This document shows positions 14,001-26,083 of a stretch of 64,000 nucleotides of DNA, one piece after another. The notes under the pieces are model-generated. The model saw only the letters and a program-made list of their open reading frames with translations, was not told the origin of the DNA and searched no databases. The translations under genes were made by a program, and so were the position numbers. Position 1 is the stretch's first letter. The number at the start of each line of letters is the position of its first letter. This stretch comes from Watersipora subatra (lineage: Eukaryota > Bryozoa > Gymnolaemata > Cheilostomatida > Watersiporidae). Where the stretch lies: NCBI RefSeq assembly GCF_963576615.1, contig NC_088711.1:19934182-19998181 (forward strand). Reading direction: 5' to 3'.

Positions 14001-17000
14001 TATATTAATATTATTACCATTATATATTAATATTATTAATGATATTTTAATAACATAATTAGTTATAGCATAAATTAATATAATACTCATTATAATTAAT
14101 ATATATAATTATGATAGTTCATATATATTGACATGAAAATTTAAATATAATACAATAATAATTAATATATATTGATACATATATATCAATTAAGATAATT
14201 TTGTTAAAGGTTGACTTGCAACAAAATTCACATTACAGTTATTTGATATCAAAAGATTCACCATGTCTTACTCTGTTGTGTTGTAGTGCAAAATATGAGG
14301 GAATGTGATTACAAGCTCTTAAATGCTCAAAAGCGAACAGTTAATCACAGCCACACGAGACCACTGTAGTTTGGATTCTTTTTCCAAAATGGCTCAAATG
14401 TGACGTGGTTGTGGTAGATGGTTTCTGTTTACACTTTCATGCAACCTTATTCGTCGAAATATTTTCGCAAATATACTTCACGCATTCAATAAAACCATGT
14501 CTATTGTTCTTACGTGTCTGTTTTATCGTCATTGTAATGCTGTCACTTTTAGCAGTGATATCTTACAACTTACCGTAAAAATTCATTTAATTTTTTAACC
14601 TTACCTCGAAGGAGTATATCATTGTTTGATAATCTTGACGAGCCTGTTGGTCACTTGTGATAATCGAAAAGTGCTGCAAAAATTATTTGCGAAGTATTGG
14701 GTCACATGATCAGACTACGACTTGCCGATTAGACCAAACTGAAACAAAACTGTAAAGTAGCGAGCATCTATATTTGATACGGGGTCTTCGGTAAAACCCG
14801 AAGTGTTTGTCATAAACTAGTGCTACGATAAGTTTTATATTGAGCTTTTTATTGGCCTTTCAATTCACATGAGAACATCACGTGACAAGACAATAACCAA
14901 ATTTCATGACTACGTCAGATAAATAAAAAGATTCCAATCTACGGCGGCTTTTTGTTTTTGAGCTTTTAAGAGCTTGTAATCGTATTTCCACATATTTGGC
15001 ACCTACAACACAACAGAGTAAGACATGGTGAATCTTTTGATACCAAATAACTGTAATGTGAATTTTGTTGCAAGTCAACCTTTAAGCATTATGTTAGTAA
15101 GATCACATGACAGAGCCTCAATTTTTTATTGCGAAAGTCATTTGCTTGGAAGTGATTGCTCTATCAAACAAACATAGATGTGTACAACATGAGAGCAGAC
15201 CAGACTAGTCGAAATACACAATCACTATACACGTCATTTGATTGGTGAAACTGACTTCCTGTCTTGACATCACTATATCGCCTATTAATAGTGTTAGAAG
15301 CATTACTCGTGGGCACATAATTTCTATTTAGTAGATCAGAACTCACATGTTGCCTCAAATCAACGCAATTGTCTTACCATAGCACCAAATGCTAGCCTGA
15401 AGAACCTAAGAACTGGTGGGGAGATAGGAGCTCCGCCTGTTGTCATCAACTGGACTCTGCCACCAAGGGCATTCTGCAATCTTTTAAACAGGGGCTTGTC
15501 CCAAAATGTATCTTTTGTGATGAGACCCCTACAAACAATATAAATAATTTAATAAAAAAGTGAGTAAAACATTTCAATAAAATAAAATTTTAATGAACTG
15601 TTGAGTAAAACATTTGCGTTCAAAATACTTTTTTCCCGTCATCTTTTAATTTGTATAGCATGATCTCTTCTTGCTTACTGCAAGCAGAAGATGCGCATGG
15701 CAAGGACTTCATTATGCTGTAAATAATCTTATGTGCTTCAGTGAGTCTGGTCTCCATGATGACAGAGAGAGTCAAAATGGCTGGAAATACACACAACTGT
15801 TATAGAGAGCATTTGGCTGGGTGCTGCCGGTTTCCTGTATAAGAGCTGAATACACTATTCACCACTTCACACCCTTATGATCAAATTAAATGTGTAGTTT
15901 TGCTAAGATTATTTGAAATCAGAAAAACGATAACCTGTGAACCTGCCTACCAGAAATGATAATTGTTTGATGTATATTCAGGCTAATGGAGTCTAATGGA
16001 TGGATAAAAAAATCAGTACAGTAAGGTATTTTACAAAAACTTTGTTGCTATTGAGAAAGTGCTCATGTAAAATTTTGACTATAGTTCCAAAAAATCCCCC
16101 TTATATCAAATATCCATGTTTGTCTAGAACTAAGGAGCTATAATCTACACAAACACAGCCGCCTCAAGGCCCGTGTCAATCGAAGGAAACTGTGTGATTA
16201 GGGAAAGATAAAAGAAACAGAGGGAACAGCTCACCAAGAGAACGGGAGTTATCTCTGTAAATTTGTCAATGATAAGTTTGAATTGGTACAGCATTGAGCT
16301 GGTGATTATCACACAATATAGACATCGTTAGAGTTGTCACCCCTCGCTAAACACTAAATCTGAATAACATCTGATGTTCAGAGAGCGGCTTATTGGTCTA
16401 GAATGTCTGACCAGCAAACAGTCAAGGTCACAGTTCCAATGTTTGTGCAGCAATGCTCCTAAAAACACGTACAGCCTGTAGTTCCAGTAAACTATACTCG
16501 TAGACATTCTACTTGACATTTGAAGGATTGCTTACAGACAAATGCTAAGAAATGTGAAATTTGTGAAATTACAATATTAGATGTGATCAACAAATAAATA
16601 AAAAAACTAATTTAAGCCAATTGTAACCATACCTTATGGGAACAGTAATTCTACCGTCTGATTATTTATTTGAACTGTCCCACTGTGTGAATTCCTAGTG
16701 ATGAGTCGGGAGAAAACAGTTATTATAAACACACCACAAGGTGAATCTTACTTTTTGACAGACTGAGCAACACCTATAAAATTTAAAGTTTTTTATTTGT
16801 GCAGATGATCTAAAAAGTTTTTGCACTAAATATACATAGTATAATAATAAAATACATAATATAATAAAATACATAAAATAATAATATACGTAACATACCA
16901 ATAATATAATAATACACATTATTGTAAAACATTTATGTTTTATTTGCTGCTTTACCAAAACTATTTGATCTCCTTGCAAGCTTAAGTTGCCTTACTTATT

Positions 17001-20000
17001 TAACAAAAGTAAATTGCATGTACAGACAACTCCAAATAACATCTACAATTGGGATATTTGGGATCACATGAAGGCCTAAAGAGACCAAACACCACTAACC
17101 TTTTGTAATAGTTTTCTTTTTTGTTGAGTGATGTGTTTAGTACCTTCTGTTTGAAAGAACTTTGGCTTACCAGGGCTATCACCTGCAGGTAGAAGACATG
17201 GACCTAGAGAACTGGGGGAATAGAAACAAGAGCTGACTATAACAAGCTTAGAAGACTAGCGTTAAACAGTTTGTACTAAAAGCCAGTGAGGTAAAATTTC
17301 AAACTTCTATCATAATGGATAATTTAGAGTGGCAGATTTATGACCTTGTATTCCTATAATATCTAATATTTCCAGTTTTATCAACATGAGATTTTCCTTA
17401 TACTGCTGATCAGTGAGTCATGGGCACTTAACTCTATAAATAGTAGCGAGTACATTTGAAAAAAATAGCTGGTCGCTTGTCTCTGAGTATATATCAAGTT
17501 AATAGAAATTCATTATCGCTAAAATAAAAATAAAAGATTTTTAAAGTAAAAGTTCTAAACTTCAATATCCATTGATCTAATCATTTTGAGCTATCTGAAG
17601 GAATCCTTGCTCTTTATGAAATAGTAAACAAATTTAAACGCTCTACTAAAAAGTTAGCAATGTGAATTAAAATTGTAGTTGTAGAAATGTAACCAAATTC
17701 ATCAACAATATTCAGAGAGGGCTTCTTACCCTATCGTACATTCGGTTGAATATTTTAGGAACAGAAGTAAATATTGTTGGTTTTAAATGCTGAACATCTT
17801 CAATTAGTTGTTTGCGATCCCCACTCGAGAATCCTATCATGCCTCCGAGTTTTATTAATGCAACCTAAAAAGCAAATTATTTCAATAGAGAATTCATTGT
17901 ATCATGATTAACACTTTAATCGCTAACTTATAACATAAGATAATGAAAAATAAATAGGTTCCACCGAGACTTGAACTCGGATCGCAGGATTCAGAGTCCT
18001 GAGTGCTAACCATTACACCATGGAACCATGTTGAAGCCATTTATCATGAGCAGAGTAAATTTTGAAAGCATTGATGTAAGCGATATACTACTTGATTCAT
18101 GCACAGTTGCATTAATTATTTCAGGCTGCACGATTTTGTAAACAAAAATAATGCAAGAAGTTAAGCATAAAAGTAAGGTAAGTATTTTAACACTGTATAT
18201 AGTCAGTTTCCATGACAACAATTAAATGATGATAACAGACACTCACAATGTTCATCTGTTCGTAGACGTGTGCCAAGGGAAGATATGAAAGATGCACATG
18301 CACAGTTTCTTCAAGGGTATCCTTAAACTGTTCCTGCATATGTGAGTAAAATACATTTAAAGGACTTGTGCCAGTTGCAAATATAAATAAATACCATCTA
18401 GAAAGACAGATGCTTTGGCCTTGTCAATCCATCTCTTGATAGCATTTTCAACACTTGCCAGCATCATGTCATTACAGCTTTACTACAAGAATGAGTAAAA
18501 CAGACAGTCACCACTGGGCTAAAAATATATCAATTAAAATTTTTTTGACAAATCTTCAAAATTCTCCTTTTAAATTGAGTGCATTTTTATACTTGTATCG
18601 AATGCCGCTGAACAAGAATGGTAGGAGACAGAAGCAACACCGTATATAGTGTTCATCGATAGTAATAAATCTCACTTTGTCATTGGACCTGTCTGTTAGT
18701 CTGTGTAAACACATCTGAACTTATACCTTATGTTAAATGTATACCATGAGGACCTGAGACATGAATGACTACAGATTAAGTCATATACACTCTGAGGCTG
18801 CTATGTGTTTGCTACGGGTATCATATATGGCTGTATATATTATACCTTATATTTATATTGATATATCTCATTTTGTCATTTTGTCTGTCTGTTAGTCTGC
18901 GTAAACACTAGGTGTTTCCATATTTTTTCGCTGATTCATCCAACCTTTACACACATATGTTCCATGCCTTCCGCCATGCCATCTACCTTCTGGAGTCTGA
19001 GGTACTTATCATAGAAATAATATGTACATGGAGAACTGATGACACTGATTTCTTTGTCATCTTCATTCGTTCTCTGGAGTTGTCCTACCTTCGCCTGCCA
19101 CTAGCGTAATTATCGTCATTATCGTAGTTGATAAATAAGCGGTAAGAGCACACAACAACGAATATGAGAATTGTGCCGTCACAATTTTCGAGACTATGCT
19201 GGTAAACTTTTTCGCGGTAGAGCTTTGGGGAAATCCTATAAACACCAACCAATGTCTGTCTCACCATAGCAAACAATAGCTCATTCGAAAGCCAAGACTC
19301 TAATGTATTGAACTATACAATAAAAAAATTATGTAATTTATGTGCTTTAAATATTTGGTTTTAAAACTTTGTCTGGTACCTGAGAACCGGCCATTTAAAC
19401 ACGCACCTGCGGGTGTCTAATGGCAGATGAAGGAAATATTGAGCATTGCCAGGATTACTGATAGTGCACAATAAATAATTATTCATTTTGAAATATAATT
19501 TTAATTGAACCAGTTATAAAGTTTTTGTGTCAAAATTTAAGTTATTGCATGAATCACTGTAAGTTGGACATAACATGGCTTTTAGAATGTATTTTAATAA
19601 ACTCATCCTGTTTCAGTAATTTCTGTCAGCATTTTCAAGTCATTTTAGAATATTATCAAACCATGTTTGCACTGACAACCTGTTTTTTACTTTCAGTTAG
19701 AAATAAATAAAACTAACCACTACTTTAACTAGAAATTATGATAGTAAGCGTTTGAAGACATCCCTCTTCCTTGAATGCAAGTATTTGTTTAAAGGTTGAC
19801 TTGCAACAAAATTCACATTACAGTTATTTGGTATCAAAAGATTCGCCATGTCTTACTCTGTTGTGTAGTAGGTGCCAAATATGTGGGAATGTGATTAAAA
19901 ACTCTTAAAAGCTCAAAAACGAACAGAAAATCGCAGCAACACGAGACCGCTGTAGTTTGGATTCGTTTTCCATAACGGCTAAAATGTGACGTATGTGTGG

Positions 20001-23000
20001 GAGATGGTTTATGTTTACACTTTCATGCATCCTTATTCGTCGAAATATTTTCACAAATATACTTCACGCTTGCAATAAAAACCATGTCTATTGTTCTTAC
20101 GCGTCTATTTTATCGGCATCGTAATGCTGCAACTTTGAGCACTGATATCTCAAAACATAGCATAAAAATATGTTTAATTTTTTAAACTTAGCTTGAACAA
20201 TTGCATATCATCCTCTGATAAAAATGATGAGCCTTTTGGTCCGCTATGATGGTCGAAAAATGCTGTAGAAGTTGTTCGCGCCATATGGCGGAACTTGTAA
20301 GTCACATGATCAGATAATGTTAGTTTCAGTTCAAGTTTTTATCTATCACAAATAACAGATACGCTTTCTCGTATTAAACTTGTATTAAAACCTTGCTTAC
20401 AGTCTTATCGCCAAAAAGGGTTTTTTGCATTTTAATGTAAGTAGAAGTCTAGGGATTGGGCATTACTTACTAAATTTTGGAGTAGACAAGTTACGACAGA
20501 GTAGAGGCCATTGTGGGGCACCATGACGCCCTTGGGTTTACCAGTTGTACCGCTTGTATAGCATATAAGACACAAGCTCTCTGGGGTGCATACCTGTAAC
20601 ATTCGATAGCTGCGTATGCAAGCATATGATGTTATACAGTTTAACATATGCAGGAGTAATCCTGTTCCCAGTCTAATGTATAAATAACATGGTACACATT
20701 CTACTGTATAAATAATATAGTACAAAGTCTAATGTATAAATAATATGGTACACAGTCTAATGTGTAAATAATATGGTACACATTCTAATGTATAAATAAT
20801 ATGGTACACAGTCTAATGTATAAATAATATGGTACACAGTCTAATGTATAAATAATATGGTACATAGTCTAATGTATAAATAATATGGTACACAGTCTAA
20901 TGTATAAATAGCATGGTACACATTCTAATGTATAAATTAGTAATATGGTACATAATCTAATGTATAAATGAGTAATATGGTACAGAGTCTAATGTACAAA
21001 TGAGTAATCTGGTACACAGTGTAATGTATAAAACTTACCTTGTGTGTACATGCTTATAACTATAACTTTTATAAAAATTTATATACGTATATTAAATTGA
21101 ACAAAGATTGATTCCCATACACAAATATATTTTTCTATTTATTATCACTCATGCTGTTTACTAATACGCAAACATTAACTTGAATAGATAATGTGATAAT
21201 ATGTAAAATCTAATATAAAATATAATACTAAATCAATAGTATTAACATGATAATAATTCTATTTATCTATAACATGATACTTATATGTACCATTTATATT
21301 AATGAACATCACAGCATGTAGCTTTTGTATAGCAGAAAGCTAAACAGAAACCTTACAATATCAGTGAGAAGCTGTTATAAGAGATAAATGAAGAGTGACC
21401 TGCTGAAAGCTGCTACTGTATATGACAATACACACATACATGTATAATAGAAAGTTACTGGCAAGTGTGATGGCTTCCTATTAGCGTAATGAGATTTTGT
21501 GGCAGCTGCGTGTAAAATAAGAAATCCGACAACAAAAAAGGATTTGTATGAATATATTATAATATTAGTCATTAATATTGTATTCAATTGTAAATTCAGA
21601 GTTGTTTGAATAGTCCAAGAAAAATATAGATACAAACCACCAACTCCACAGGATTCTCCTTTCCCTTCATCTGAAAGAATACACAAAATATTTATTCAGA
21701 TGTCAAGTTAATTAAAATTATTGCACACAGGAACAGGTGCTCCAGGTTGGCACACAAGAGCAGGTACTCCAGTTTAACGCCCAGATGCAGGTGCTTCAGG
21801 TACCTCTAATAAAACTGGCCTAGAAAAATAAAAACTATAAATTTTGCCATAACCTTGAGATCTTTGAGTAAAATTTTCAAAGATAAAATAATTTATTGCT
21901 CTATAACAATCTAACAAGCAAAATGTACAACATTTGATAAGAACATGTCACCACTGTTGTCTTATCATATCACAGTCATGGCTAAAAAAACTTTTAATGT
22001 GGATGTAAATGGCTGATGTTGACCTCACTACAATGCAGTCTAAATGACACGACCACTCTCACCTCTATATCTGCAAAGGATAACAACATCCAGCCTTGGC
22101 CGCTGACTGCCTCTATTGTCTGTTCATTCAAAGTATCCATATGTATTATTGTTGTCACTTCGCTTAAAGCTTCCTTTCCAAGCCCGAGAAGCTGTTTGAC
22201 TCTAGCCTCATTCTCACACACAATTACCTGCATCTTGGCTACAACATAGTAGTTGCTGTACCTACTGCTGTAACTTAAACTAAATGAGAGCATGTAGAGC
22301 AATGCCAAGCCAAGCTCAGATACAATACGATACTGCTACCACCTTGTCATGTTTCTAATCAGATGGGTAATTAATTTTTGTCCCCAACCTTTTATGTAAC
22401 TTAAGTTCTGCATATCATAGTTGATAAACAATAGACTCAGTCAGGGTAGAGAGCAGATAACAAAGCTCATTTTTAGTCTGTCATGTGATTATAAGCATTA
22501 GAGCGAGAGTGAGTGGTTCATTAACAATTAACTAAGAGCACCTTTGTCTAAAGGTGAAGATCAAATACAATTTGTTAGGAGAAGCAACTTCCGAACACTT
22601 TGTGAACAAGTCTTTTAAACATATATCAGGTAGCAGTTTTATCAGCAGCTTGCAAATATATCATGATACATATCCTCACATGTTGATACATTATATCAGG
22701 AATTGTCTTCTCATTCATTCAAACTATCATGAGAAAAAAGCAGACAACTCCTTATGTTTTGGGCAAGCTTTATTTATTGGACTTACAAACTTCAATACGC
22801 AAGTCACAAAATTCTCTGATATTTCTAAGTTCAATTTTAAAAACTGAAGTTTAAACTCACTCTGGTTGATGATATGCTCGATTCCCTCTATGCCGAGGGT
22901 ATCATACATTGGTACTATAACCATGGAATGCTCGTAGCAGGCTAACTGTGTTACAACAACCTGAAATATTAACTTTATTACTCTACCATTCATTCTGTAC

Positions 23001-25889
23001 CATTTTATCTACACTATATTGAATCTACTAGCACACATGAGTATAGCTTTAACCTAAAACATGAAAATCTCTGTGAGCTCTATATTTGTATGTCACCTGA
23101 ACATCTTAATAAACCATACCAGGTTTTTTACGAGAACAACCAAACTATCTTAAAAATTCATCCTACAGCTCAACTGAAATGTTCATACTCTGCTATGTAC
23201 AAGTTACTTAATGAAATAAAATAAGACTACTAGCCCAACACTTTTAGAGCTAACCTATCATTTCTTGTCAACGCTATTAAACATCTTTTGTGAATTTCCA
23301 TCAACTCATAGATAAGCACTGCCTTAACAACTGATAAAGTCTGATAACTTGTTAGAGAATCGTCAACACCGACAGCCATCTTATAACCATTTTTGACAGT
23401 AATTTTTTGTTTATCTTCGGGCTCTTTATCTGATGCCATATGTCACTATACAACTAGTTCATGGTATTGAAGCTTTAAGTTAACTGATGAAATATTTCGT
23501 GAACATTAGCCGAAATTTGATTGACAAATGTAATACAACAATAATCAGAAACATGATTCTTCTAAAACATCGTATACAGCTCATGCCTTAGCTGATGAAA
23601 CATCTATGCTAAAGCATGAGATGCTAAGTCTTATCATCTCATGCATAAGCTAAGGACAATAGGAGTAAAAACCGTTTCTATAGGCTCTACGCCAAATCTA
23701 AAGGTACTTAAGGCTTCCATTTCTTAAAAAGAAAAAAACTTCTAATTCTTAAAAGGAAGAAAACTTCAAAGCTAATAAATCTACTGTGTGGTCCTTTAAG
23801 GAAAAAACCTGTAGAATACTCTAGAACACTATTTGTCTTACCTCCATTCTGTTCTGAGAGAACATGCCTATGAAGGTCTCATTGTTGGGCTCTTGTTTTA
23901 ACCATCTCAATCCATAGCCTATGTTTTTGGTTTTCTCGGATACCTAGTAGTTGGCAATAGAGCAATACATAGACAAAACAGTTATTTATTTAATGTGTGA
24001 CTATAATACTGATTACAAAGAGTTAGTTTTCTCAAAATCAAAGTTCAGAGATTTATGACCAGCTACTAAAGCACTTTTCAGGCTGCTCATGCTTCAGAAT
24101 AGATATAATAGCTGGTCGTAAATCTCTGAACTTTGATACTGAGTATTAATATATACACACCTTAAATGATATATATATATATATATATATATATATCATT
24201 TAAGGTGTGCATATATTAATACTCAGTATCAAAGTTCAGAGATTTACGAATCTCATTGGTAATGGGATTTGTGTCCCTTGCCTAAGCTCTGAGCTGCACT
24301 GATGAGGCTTCAATAGCCGAAACAGTACTGTCTGTAGCATGTGTATATATAAATATATATATAAACTAGCTGAATGCCTGGTGTTGCCCGGGTAATAAAA
24401 GTCTTTGCACGGAAAATTTATTTTTATTTAACATGTAACAACAGTTACCAATCTAACTTTTAAACTTCATATCTAGAAAAGTGTTATGTGCAGTTGAAAT
24501 AAATTAAGAAAAAAAAGACAACAACTGTAAAGGTTTTCAAACTTTGTCAAACAAATGTACCTTTCAAGCTTCATTTTATAAGAAAAATGTTTTTTGCGGG
24601 TCAAATAAATTAAGAAACATAATAAAACAACTATAAAAGTGTTTAAATGTAAATTTGAAATAGTTAGCAAGTAATAGCTAAATTAAATCTGCTTTTCTAC
24701 GATTACAATAAAAGATAATTTGACAATGATAAAGTACGAACTAAGAAAACAAAATAAAATGTTTGAATATGTTGAATTAATAATAATAATTTGTGCATAG
24801 AAGTGTGCGCGTATAAAAAAGATTACTGTTCCAGCAAAAGCTATCCATCAAAACTTTGAATATGACGACGCTGGTACTTCTCCGATACTGGTACAAATGT
24901 AAAAATGTGATATCGGAACGTCTTTGTCTGGTACTTTGTCTGACTGAACGGAGAGAGAATGTAGAGGCTATTCCTACTTGAGATAATACAATTGACCGCG
25001 TGAAAAGTATTAGCTTTTACCAATTTAGTAATCGAACCTTACAGAAAACTGGAAATAAAAGTGTAACGGCACATTTGACATTAAAATGGCACATTTAAAA
25101 ATTACAAATTAAAAAATAGGTAATGGTAGAAAAAAATTCGTTTTTAAACAATTTCAACAAAGAACAAATGCAAAAAGTGATATTAGTTAATAATCAAAAG
25201 TGCACATCTAGCGTGTGCATACGATATACGGTATATGATAAGAGTGATAGAATGCTAAGGACTGTATAGCTCAGTGGTTAAATGCGTGGTTTGAAACTTT
25301 TGGTTGCAATCTCTGTGAATTTAAATCCAGCATGCAGCGAGCTTTTCATTGCAATATTTTAATAGCTACAGCTGGAAAAACCGAAGTACATACTGACATG
25401 CAGACAAACTTTGAGATATATGTATATACTAGCTGTGCTATCCGACGCTGCCTGAGTATTAAAAATCAGCTTATAAACAATGAGAGGTAATGAGAGTTGC
25501 CTGGCACATTGCCAATGGATAATTTGAGTAAGCTTACTAATAAGAGCTACCCCTCTTCGTGACGTTATGCCATACATGCTGCGTAGTAACGGAAAGCGGT
25601 AGCGTATTTGCTCTCATATAGCAAAATATATCGCCTAGCCAATCTGTCAATCTGGTGTGACTGAATTGGTAAGGCATCGGACTGGTGAACCAGAGGTCTG
25701 AGAACAAATCTTCTGCGGTGCGGGTTCTTTGTTTTAATATTGTAATAGCTATAGATGGACATATACAATGATGACAGATACAACCACCAACTTTGAGAAA
25801 TATATATATGTACATGTATATATATATTATATATATATTATATATATATATATTTGATTATATATATATACAGTATAGATATACCTATG

Positions 25890-25966
<77 letters not shown>

Positions 25967-26019
25967 ATAGGTATATTTATACTGTATATATATATATATA
26001 CAGTATAGGTATATCTATA

Positions 26020-26083
<64 letters not shown>

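Noticed and set aside
25258-25735. Functional tRNA genes
   Set aside because: Boxes A and B are recognisable, but acceptor and anticodon stems do not pair, so they are SINE-derived.
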